Source: Annona cherimola
Lineage: Eukaryota; Streptophyta; Magnoliopsida; Magnoliales; Annonaceae
DNA length: 64,000 nucleotides
NCBI GenBank assembly: GCA_030490835.1
Contig: CM059977.1
Location: 37,345,676-37,409,675 of the forward strand
Reading direction: 5' to 3'
In this document: positions 11,384-18,404 of the stretch, piece by piece
How positions within the stretch are numbered: the first letter of the stretch is position 1
Layout of the letters: each line of letters opens with the position of its first letter
The notes under the pieces: generated by a model
What the model was told of the DNA's origin: nothing
What the model saw: only the letters and a program-made list of their open reading frames with translations
Database searches by the model: none
Made by a program: the position numbers and the translations under genes

Positions 11384-11828
11384 ATGGCTGGTGTCGGTCC
11401 GGCTGGGAGCCGGTGGTGATACGGAAGAAGGCTCCCAATGCCGCTGCCAAGAAAGACGAAAAAGCCGTGAACGCTGCCCGTCGCAACGGCGCTGAGATCG
11501 AAACCGTCAAAAAAAAATAATAATAATAAAAAAAAAAAAATCAAATACTGGTACAAACAAAGCCGCCTCTAGCAGCACAACTTTGAACACAAGAAAGCTT
11601 GATGATGAGATGGAAAATCTTTCCCATTCGCGAATTTCAACTGAGCTGAAGAAGAACATCATGCAAGCTCGGATTGATAAGAAGTTAACGCAGGCTCAAC
11701 TTGCTCAGCTGATTAACGAGAAGCCACAGGTAATCCAAGAATATGAATCTGGGAAGGCCATCCCAAATCAGCAAATTATCACCAAGTTGGAGAGGGTTCT
11801 CGGTGTGAAGTTGCGGGCAAAGAAATAG
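11384..11828 (+). pseudogene. captured MBF1 (multiprotein bridging factor 1) cDNA, broken; 5' LTR copy
   Basis: This is a nearly full-length, intronless copy of plant MBF1, a small transcriptional coactivator that links bZIP-type activators to TBP and acts in the nucleus. The start (MAGVGP) is present, but a short deletion then shifts the frame. The piece resumes with WEPVVIRKKAPNAAAKKDEK and NGAEIETVKK. An expanded oligo(A)/AAT tract with stops (11510-11541) follows, then the C-terminal helix-turn-helix (Cro/C1-type) region with KKLTQAQLAQLINEKPQVIQ and ends GVKLRAKK at a TAG. An 81-codon open frame (11583-11828) covers the HTH domain only. It sits in U3 in sense orientation. It cannot make full MBF1; a truncated HTH peptide is conceivable but unsupported. 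Confidence 0.88.
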
Positions 11829-12257
11829 CAGACGATAACAGTCCGGAAGCCAAGTCGAAGAAGTACCGGGACGGGGCCAGCGCTGGATGCGGCGATCTGC
11901 TGCTTTGACGGCGAACTGCAATATCTGGCGATCTGGATGAGGACGACGGCGTTGTCCATTGCTGCCGGAGAAGACGCGCTGCGATCTACCGGTGCTGGAC
12001 GGGCAGCTGCTGCGATCCGACGACGAAAGGCTGCCAAAAAAAAAAAAAAAAAATGATACAGGCATGCATGGCGGAGCTTGGCGTGCCGCTCACTAAGGAA
12101 CTCGGAAGGAAGCACGGGACTCGTTATGGCTTCTTTCTAAACTTGCTTGCTATGATGCTGGAGCTACTGAAGCTTTCACTGACAGGATTTCTTTAAATAT
12201 AGCACAAGCTATCCAGAGCGATTCTAAAGAGGATTGGCTTGAAGAAGATCGGATCGG
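11829..12257 (+). other. U3 patches of unidentified origin with internal oligo(A)
   Basis: After the MBF1 stop there is about 205 bases of GC-rich sequence with a frame reading ADDNSPEAKSKKYRDG, then an A-run (12036-12052). A second patch follows, with one frame reading LSKLACYDAGATEAFTDRIS and on to DSKEDWLEED. The second looks like real protein sequence, but I do not recognise the family. It joins directly to the transporter fragment. Confidence 0.45.
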
Positions 12258-12400
12258 ATGCTTGCCGTTGCGGTTGGTCTGAACTTCTGTATGCAGGTAT
12301 CGGGAAATGATGCCGTGGTGTACTACAGCCCCAAGGTGTTCAGGGCCGCCGGGATTCACCGGAAGAAAGCGATGGTGGACGTGACGATCATGCTAGGCCG
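12257..12400 (+). pseudogene. captured sugar/polyol transporter (MFS) fragment; 5' LTR copy
   Basis: A 46-codon stretch reads MLAVAVGLNFCMQVSGNDAV followed by VYYSPKVFRAAGIHRKKAMV. This resembles the start of the C-terminal half of plant monosaccharide/polyol/inositol transporters, where transmembrane helix 7 carries Q-x-SG-x-(D/N) and the YYSP motif follows. Only this short region of a roughly 500-residue protein is present. It runs in frame straight into the MYND-finger fragment, so the junction is a fusion of two unrelated host mRNAs. It is non-functional as a transporter. Confidence 0.72.
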
Positions 12401-12401
12401 T

Positions 12402-12720
12402 GAAGGCCTGAGGCTCTGCTCCCACGCGCTCTGTGGGCGGTAGGAGACTCGGCGGCACGAGTTCCGCTGGTGCTCTGTCTGTAGCGCCGTGAACTACTGC
12501 TCCCGAGCGTGCCAGGCACTCGACTGGAAGCTTCGACATAAGGAGGAGTGCACGCCCATGGAGCAGTGGCTCGAGGACGAGAATAACGACGACGATGATG
12601 CCGACGTCGGCGGCGGCGGAGATGACAGCCTCATCCCCGTCGCCCACCCCGTGCCGGACTACGACGTCGTGATCGACGCGATGCTGACGAGGCGGCGGCC
12701 GGTGATGTTCAGCAGAGCTT
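12402..12720 (+). pseudogene. captured MYND-finger F-box protein fragment; 5' LTR copy
   Basis: In one frame the patch reads GLRLCSHALCGR, a TAG stop, ETRRHEFRWCSVCSAVNYCS, then RACQALDWKLRHKEEC and an acidic tail rich in D. The Cys/His spacing (C-x4-C, CSVC, YCSRAC, H-x3-C) is the MYND zinc finger of the plant F-box proteins related to Arabidopsis At1g67340 and At5g50450. The stop inside the finger and the absence of the F-box make it a fragment. The 152-codon frame 12489-12947 begins inside this finger and runs on out of frame through the histone piece, so it is an artefact of the fusion. Confidence 0.8.
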
Positions 12721-12759
12721 CTCAGACCGCCGGGGCAGAAAAGCAGCAACGGCGGAAAA

Positions 12760-12962
12760 ATAGAAGGGAGAGGGAAGACTCTGGGATCGGAATCTTCAAA
12801 GAAGGCCATATCCAGGAGCAGCAAGGCCGACCTGCAGTTCCCCGTAGGCCGGATTGCTCACTTCTTGAAAGCTGGAAAGTATGCCGAGCGCGTTGGCGCT
12901 GGAGCGCCCGTTTATCTTGCTGCCGTCCTCGAATACCTCGTTGCTAAGATGCTGAAGCTGGT
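12760..12962 (+). pseudogene. captured histone H2A N-terminal fragment; 5' LTR copy
   Basis: The frame reads (I)[19 protein letters not shown], then [40 protein letters not shown] and VAKMLKL. It corresponds to roughly the first 65 residues of canonical H2A: the N-tail, the acetylatable lysines, and the first helices of the histone fold. The start codon is changed (ATA), and from about 12962 the sequence departs from H2A, so the C-terminal half and docking domain are missing. A few substitutions (G to D before LQFPVG, R to H, E to K) indicate decay. Confidence 0.88.
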
Positions 12963-13074
12963 GCGCACGTTAGCAGCAGGACTTGCTCTCCAATACTTGA
13001 GCTGCTGACGGGGTGGCGGCCACTATATTCCAGCTTATCACTCAAGAACGCGCTCCGAAGCTGTGTGCAGCATG

Positions 13075-13240
13075 CCAATGTGTTCCGCGTAAAGACGGTT
13101 CCGCGTGAGGACGGTTCCGCGCGAAGACGGTTCCGCGTGAGGGCGGTTCCGCGCGAAGACAGTTCCGCGTGAAAGCGATTCCGCGGGAAGATGGTTCCGC
13201 GGGAAGGCAGTTCCGCGGGAAGACGGTTCCGCGTGAGCTT
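13075..13240 (+). repeat. GGTTCCGCG minisatellite upstream of the LTR TATA box
   Basis: About nine to ten tandem copies of a 17-18-bp unit of the type GGTTCCGCGTGAAGAC lie 40-200 bases upstream of the TATA box. Units vary between GCGTGA, GCGCGA and GCGGGA after the core. The position suggests a repeated enhancer or transcription-factor binding module. It also opens arginine/threonine-rich frames on the minus strand that I do not regard as genes. Confidence 0.85.
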
Positions 13241-13282
13241 GCATCCACAGCCGCGGAACCCATCACGAGCCGGCAGAAAACC

Positions 13283-13290
13283 TATAAATA
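13283..13290 (+). promoter_or_regulatory. TATA box of the 5' LTR
   Basis: TATAAATA within ACCTATAAATAGCCGC is a near-ideal plant TATA box, and it follows the GC-rich minisatellite. The start site would be expected near 13312-13322 (the TTCATTCAAC region), which would define the U3/R border and drive the genomic RNA through gag-pol. Confidence 0.75.
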
Positions 13291-13497
13291 GCCGCATTCG
13301 GCCCTTCATTCAACGACAAGGAGAACGGGAGAGGGAGAGCTCTCCTGCGCTGAAGAGAGAACGGATCCTCCGTATATTTTTCTTTTCTCTTTCTTTTTCC
13401 AGAGAGCTCTCCTGCGCTGAAGAGAGAACGTGAGTTCTCCATTTTTTTTATTTTTTATTTTTTTATTTTTTTTTATTATTTTCTTTTAACTCTTTCT

Positions 13498-14340
13498 CTT
13501 ATATATATATATATAAATATATATATATTATTTTCAAAAAGATTATTTTTCCCAACGTGGATACTCCCCGACTGGCGGGTTGAATTGACACACGGGTTAA
13601 GTATATTTTCTCCTTTAAATATATATATGTGTATATTATATATATAAATAAATATATACATATATATTATTTTCGAAAACTACTTTTCCCAACGTGGATA
13701 CTCCCCGACTGGCGGGTTGAATTGACACACGGGTTAAGTATATTTTACCCTTTTAAAAATAAAATAAAAAATATATATGTGTATATTATATATATATAAA
13801 TATATACATATATATTATTTTCGAAAACTACTTTTCCCAACGTGGATACTCCCCGACTGGCGGGTTGAATTGACACACGGGTTAAGTATATTTTCTCCTT
13901 TAAATATATATATGTGTATATTATATATATAAATAAATATATACATATATATTATTTTCGAAAACTACTTTTCCCAACGTGGATACTCCCCGACTGGCGG
14001 GTTGAATTGACACACGGGTTAAGTATATTTTCTCCTTTAAATATATATATGTGTATATTATATATATAAATAAATATATACATATATATTATTTTCGAAA
14101 ACTACTTTTCCCAACGTGGATACTCCCCGACTGGCGGGTTGAATTGACACACGGGTTAAGTATATTTTACCCTTTTAAAAATAAAATAAAAAAATATATA
14201 TGTGTATATTATATATATATATAAATATATACATATATATTATTTTCAAAAATTACTTTTCCTAACGTGGATACTTCCCGACTGGCGGGTTGAATTGACA
14301 CACGGATTAAGTATATTTTCTCCTTTAAAAATAAAAACAA
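13498..14340 (+). repeat. six tandem repeats of about 140-150 bp in R/U5
   Basis: Each unit contains CCAACGTGGATACTCCCC then GACTGGCGGGTTGAATTGAC, a GGGTTAAGTATATTTT segment and a long ATATAT stretch. Cores begin near 13551, 13689, 13839, 13977, 14115 and 14265, and the last unit is diverged (CTAACGTGGATACTTCCCG). Units alternate between CTCCTTTAAA and ACCCTTTTAAAAATA after the core, which suggests duplication of unit pairs. Confidence 0.9.
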
Positions 14341-14567
14341 ATATATGTGTGTTTTCTATAAAAATATATCAAAATACACATGTATAGTCAAAGGCATCCA
14401 AAAACAAAGATTTTGATTTCTAAAATGACCCGCGGGCCTCCAAAAATGAATATTTTGTCCCGCAGGCCATCAAAAAAAAAAAAAAAAATATATATATATA
14501 TGTATTTGCCCCATGGGCCCAAAAAATATATATATATATATATATATATTTTTAGATCTTCAAAAAA

Positions 14568-15315
14568 GCCCAAGATGGCTCAAAACTCCACAAAAAGCCC
14601 ATGATGGCCCAAAACCCTTCAAAAAGCCCATGATGGCCCAAAACCCTTCAAAAAGCCCAAGATGGCTCAAAACTCTACAAAAAGCCCATGATGGCCCAAA
14701 ACCTTTCAAAAAGCCCATGATGGCCCAAAACTCTCCAAAAAGCCCAAGATGGCTCAAAAACCCTCCAAAAAGCCCAAGATGGCCCAAAACCCTCCAAAAA
14801 GCCCAAGATGGCCCAAAACCCTCCAAAAAGCCCAAGATGGCTCAAAACTCTACAAAAAGCCCATGATGGCCCAAAACCCTTCAAAAAGCCCAAGATGGCT
14901 CAAAACTCCACAAAAAGCCCATGATGGCCAAAAACCTTTCAAAAAGCCCATGATGGCCCAAAACTTTTCAAAAAGCCCAAGATGGCTAAAAACTCTCCAA
15001 AAAGCCCATGATGGCCCAAAACTTTTCAAAAAGCCTAAGATGGCTAAAAACTCTCCAAAAAGCCCAAGATGGCTCAAAAACCCTCCAAAAAGCCCAAGAT
15101 GGCCCAAAACCCTCCAAAAAGCCCAAGATGGCCCAAAACCCTCAAAAAAGCCAAGATGGCTCAAAACTCTACAAAAAGCCCAAGATGGCTCAAAACTTTT
15201 CAAAAAGCCCATGATGGCCCAAAATTTTTCAAAAAAACCCATGATGGCCCAAAACTCTCCAAAAAGCCCAAGATGGCCCAAACTCTTGTCAAGAAGCCCA
15301 GTTGGGCCCAAACCT
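14568..15315 (+). repeat. 29-bp tandem repeat array in U5
   Basis: About 25 copies of a 29-bp unit of the form GCCCAAGATGGCYCAAAAC plus CYYTMCAAAAA run head to tail. Because 29 is not a multiple of three, a read-through passes all three frames. The units lack stops, so long lysine/proline-rich frames appear on the plus strand and phenylalanine/tryptophan-rich ones on the minus strand. These are composition artefacts. There are no unique spacers, so it is not a CRISPR array. Confidence 0.92.
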
Positions 15316-15393
15316 TTTTAATTGGTCAAAAATGACCCAAACATACTTTTAAAATCCGGTTGAATCCATTTCTTGGTAAAACCACCCAATTGT

Positions 15394-15515
15394 TCAATCC
15401 AGAGGCTGAATGCGGGAGACGCTGGTTTCTTGTATAAATACAGAAGCTGAAAGCGGGACACGCTGGTCTGCTGTGTAAATCCAGAAGCTAAGAGCGCACT
15501 TAGTTTGCTGTGTAA
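15394..15515 (+). repeat. three-copy repeat of about 50 bp
   Basis: Three successive, imperfect units contain AATCCAGAGGCTGAATGCGG, ATACAGAAGCTGAAAGCGGG and AATCCAGAAGCTAAGAGCG. Each is followed by a CTGGT/TTAGT...TGTAWA segment. They lie between the 29-bp array and the 35-bp array. Confidence 0.7.
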
Positions 15516-15595
15516 GGTCACTAGTGTAGCCGACGGGCCCCTCACTAGTTCCCAAACCGAGTCATCGCTGGTCGACGGGCTAAGCGTAAACTCAT

Positions 15596-15835
15596 ATTTA
15601 TGTCATGGCGCGTGGCGTCGTGTACCTCATATTCAAGTCATGGCGCGTGGCGTCGTGTACCTCACATTTAAGTCATGGCGCGTGGCGTCATGTACCTCAT
15701 ATTTAAGTCATGGCGCGTGGCGTCATGTACCTCACATTTAAGTCATGGCGCGTGGCGTCATGAACCTCATACGTAAAGATATGGCGCGTGGCGTCATATA
15801 CCTCACATTCGAGTCACGGCGCGGGGCGAAGTGTA
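15596..15835 (+). repeat. 35-bp tandem repeats (TCATGGCGCGTGGCGTC)
   Basis: About seven units of roughly 35 bp share TCATGGCGCGTGGCGTC followed by an RTGTACCTCAYATTYAAG-type segment. The last units drift (GTCACGGCGCGGGGCGAAG). The array is identical in the 3' LTR. Confidence 0.88.
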
Positions 15836-16182
15836 CTCATTTATCTTTATATTTTTGTTAGACACGATTTTTCGTGCACTTGTAAAGACGTAGAAGGATC
15901 TTCTACGCACTTCATTATTATTAAGCATTTTTTTTATGGACCATTGTATTCAGCTCTTTTAATCAAGGGTTTTCTCGTTAGAGATGTAAAATCAGAATGT
16001 GGAACACAATGCAAAATATTTCTGTGATGTATTTTTCGGACTCGGTTAAAGAATTGGATGCTTTAAAATTTTGCTGGGAAATTAATTAAGCATTTATTCT
16101 CAAAACCGCAGGGAAAACAATTTTCAACCGAATGAATATGAATTTTGAATTTTATTTTTCTCACGAAAGAGGCCGGAACAAA

Positions 16183-16202
16183 TGGTGAACCCGACGTGAA
16201 AC
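16183..16202 (+). other. primer-binding-site-like sequence
   Basis: TGGTGAACCCGACGTGAAAC begins two bases after the 5' LTR and starts with TGG, the complement of a tRNA CCA end. It is not the initiator-Met site (TGGTATCAGAGC) used by many plant elements. I could not match it confidently to a particular tRNA. Confidence 0.65.
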
Positions 16203-16274
16203 ATTCTCCCTTCATCTTTAAGAGCTGAAAACTATGGTCTTCATATGCTTATTTAATTTCTCACTACTAACACT

Positions 16275-18404
16275 TTGAAATGCTTCTTTGCAGATTTCAT
16301 GGCGCATTCGATGGCTTTTGGTTTCCTGCCCAATGGTGGTTTTGTCATTTCTATGCCAAACCACATGGATGCGGCTATCCCGTATCACTTTATTCGCGTA
16401 CCAGAGAAGTCGGAGCATCGTGTCTATCGACACGTCGACTACTCTCCTGCGGCGATCAAGCAAAGAAGAGACCGATCTGCACTACTCAAGGAGCCTCTTA
16501 TTGCTCAAGGCTCGAAGACCACTCCTATTCGACAAACAAAGTCTCTGCAGGCGCCAATCCGAATGGGCACACCTGCTCTACGGTCAAACTATGCCGAAAA
16601 GTCTGCCCGTAGGCTTGCTGCACCAGCCCAACCAGCAGCACGACAGCCTGCAGGACAACCTGTCTTGTGGTCCCATTCCATGAAAAGGCCTGCAAAACGA
16701 TCTACTGCAACCCGGCTAGCGCCAACTGGCCAACCAGAAGCCAATGTTCCCCGAAAAGGGGGCAAAACTGTGCCAAATCCTGTTCAATGCGCCATCACTC
16801 GCCAATTTGGTCGGGCTGCCTCAAGGGTTGTTGACCTAGCCCCCCGACTTAACCAAAGTGACACCCAAGAGCGGAAGGAGTCAAGAAGACAAACCAAGTT
16901 TTCTCAGCTGGAGGCTCCATTGGCCGATGGAGGGGACGACCAATTCAAGCCGCAAGGACTTATTATTGTCCGATCCGGTTTAGGCACATTGCGATTCGTC
17001 ATCCCTGATCCGACACATTCGCCCCATCAGTCAACAAATGCTCCATCTAGCTCACGAGCTAGAGTCAAATCTCCAGGTCACTATGAGACTGCCAACATAG
17101 TGACGGTTCCTCATCACGTATCAAGGAAACAAAGGAGAAAAGCGCAGCAGAAAAAGCAGTTCGGGAAAACAACTTCCCGGTTAAACTTGAAGGCTTCATC
17201 GCCACTGCCACCAGGACCGAGGTATATGCTGTTCTCACACCCCCGACAAAGGGGTAGGCCACAAAAGAAGCCACTACAGAACTCTCGCAAATTGAGAGTG
17301 CCTCAAAAGCCAAGACTCTTTAGCGGGTGGCAGTATCCCCAGAGGCGCCATACGACGTATCCACGTTCGGTGCTCAGGCTGATCCCTAACTTTATACACG
17401 AAAATCAATTCGCCTCGTTAATCAGACTAAAAGAGGATATGACTTATGCGCCTGTTGTGGCCCCGTTCCGAGGAGAGCACCGGATGCCGCACCCCAAGAG
17501 AGAAGCTAAAAGGAGGAGACGTCTCCTCCAGACGACAGAAGTCAACATGGTGGACCTCACCCAGCCAAGCACTTCCAAAGCATCGGAGATGTTAACCCGG
17601 TCAAGGACAGCCGCAATGCCCATTACGCCGCCATTCTGTAGCCTCTCTCATCCTGAAGGGGTCAGGGCCGCCCTCCCAAGAGGTCAATTTGAAGCCTCTT
17701 ACATGGTGGGCGAAGAAGAAGAGGTTCTTACACCCAAGTCTCAGCTCATTCATGACCTCCGGGAGGAGATTAAGAGTATGAAACGGGCTATGGAAACTCA
17801 AGGCAACAAGACATCAGGTTCCCATCAACCGCCATCACCAAGGAACCGTCAATCGGTCCATCAACCCGAGAAACCAGTCAGGCAGCGGACCGAGGAAGAT
17901 GAAAATGCAGAATTGGAGCCAGGCTTTCTGCAGTTCAATAACCTACGTATCAATACCCCTCGAACGCAAGACGCGCGGGTAAACACACCCATGGGGTCTC
18001 CACCCAGGTATATTGCACAGAAGGAGATGGTACATCAGCTTGTGGCCGAATGCCTTCGTCGACAGGCACCTCAACTCACTGGGGTCCCTACAACGACAAT
18101 CAACAGGCCTTATCCCCCAGAGGTTGAAGCGGAGCTGCTACCTAGAGATTTGAAGCCGCCAAAAATCCAATTCGATGGGACTGGGAGCGCGTTAAAGCAC
18201 CTGGCATCATTCCACTATGCCATGGGCAATTGGGCGCACCATTCAAATTTTTGTCTTCGAATGTTTCCCAATACTCTTTCCGGTGATGCTTTCCAGTGGT
18301 ACATATCTCTCCCAATCGGCTCGGTCCAAACATGGGAAGAGATGAAAGAAATGTTCACCTCCCGATTCGTTAATACCACACGAGAAGTACAACTATCGGA
18401 ATGA
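16275..18404 (+). CDS. retrotransposon ORF1: basic N-terminal region and first half of gag
   Basis: This 709-codon frame runs from an ATG 95 bases after the LTR. Residues 1 to about 600 are basic, proline/glutamine-rich and unlike any domain I recognise. Ogre-type elements also carry extra coding sequence ahead of gag. From about residue 625 the capsid-like gag domain starts (LKPPKIQFDGTGSALKHLAS, AFQWYISLPIGSVQTWEEMK). The frame then ends at TGA (18402-18404) in the middle of that domain, and the next codons continue the same domain in the same frame. The true start is uncertain: TTCTTTGCAG just before GATTTCATGGCG could be a splice acceptor, and the ATG at 16299 is an alternative. Confidence 0.85.
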   Translation: MKCFFADFMAHSMAFGFLPNGGFVISMPNHMDAAIPYHFIRVPEKSEHRVYRHVDYSPAAIKQRRDRSALLKEPLIAQGSKTTPIRQTKSLQAPIRMGTPALRSNYAEKSARRLAAPAQPAARQPAGQPVLWSHSMKRPAKRSTATRLAPTGQPEANVPRKGGKTVPNPVQCAITRQFGRAASRVVDLAPRLNQSDTQERKESRRQTKFSQLEAPLADGGDDQFKPQGLIIVRSGLGTLRFVIPDPTHSPHQSTNAPSSSRARVKSPGHYETANIVTVPHHVSRKQRRKAQQKKQFGKTTSRLNLKASSPLPPGPRYMLFSHPRQRGRPQKKPLQNSRKLRVPQKPRLFSGWQYPQRRHTTYPRSVLRLIPNFIHENQFASLIRLKEDMTYAPVVAPFRGEHRMPHPKREAKRRRRLLQTTEVNMVDLTQPSTSKASEMLTRSRTAAMPITPPFCSLSHPEGVRAALPRGQFEASYMVGEEEEVLTPKSQLIHDLREEIKSMKRAMETQGNKTSGSHQPPSPRNRQSVHQPEKPVRQRTEEDENAELEPGFLQFNNLRINTPRTQDARVNTPMGSPPRYIAQKEMVHQLVAECLRRQAPQLTGVPTTTINRPYPPEVEAELLPRDLKPPKIQFDGTGSALKHLASFHYAMGNWAHHSNFCLRMFPNTLSGDAFQWYISLPIGSVQTWEEMKEMFTSRFVNTTREVQLSE
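18402..18404 (+). other. in-frame UGA splitting the gag domain
   Basis: The codons before (VQLSE) and after (STLSQKKDEPVEDYITRW) belong to one continuous gag domain and share one frame. The following bases are TCT, not the CTA/CTAG context known to promote strong UGA read-through. The stop may be an inactivating point mutation in an otherwise open element, or a leaky stop setting a protein ratio. Confidence 0.85.

Larger units (their letters stand above)
10767..16180 (+). repeat. 5' long terminal repeat (5414 bp)
   Basis: It starts TGATGAGGTATATTTTG and ends GAGGCCGGAACA. Reading left to right it contains host-derived patches (10860-12965), a GGTTCCGCG minisatellite (13075-13235), a TATA box (13283) and AT-rich tandem repeats (13498-14340). 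These are followed by a 29-bp tandem array (14568-15315), a three-copy repeat of about 50 bp (15394-15515) and a 35-bp array (15596-15835). If transcription starts about 30 bases after the TATA box, U3 is about 2.5 kb and R plus U5 about 2.9 kb. Substitutions relative to the 3' copy are visible at 12458, 12628, 12978, 14394 and 15036. Confidence 0.95.

Noticed and set aside
12489..12947. 152-codon frame as a functional MYND-finger gene
   Set aside because: It begins inside the zinc finger after a stop, loses the F-box, and continues out of frame through the histone H2A piece. It is a fusion artefact present in both LTRs.
13038..13309. Minus-strand frames rich in RGTVFTRN-type repeats
   Set aside because: They are translations of the GGTTCCGCG minisatellite, open in all three frames.
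14568..15315. CRISPR-like regular direct repeats
   Set aside because: Repeats are head to tail with no unique spacers, and the setting is the U5 of a plant LTR retrotransposon.
14568..15335. Long lysine/proline-rich and tryptophan/phenylalanine-rich open frames (up to 190 codons) in the LTR
   Set aside because: They are produced by a 29-bp tandem repeat without stop codons, are open in several frames and on both strands, and show no domain or codon preference.
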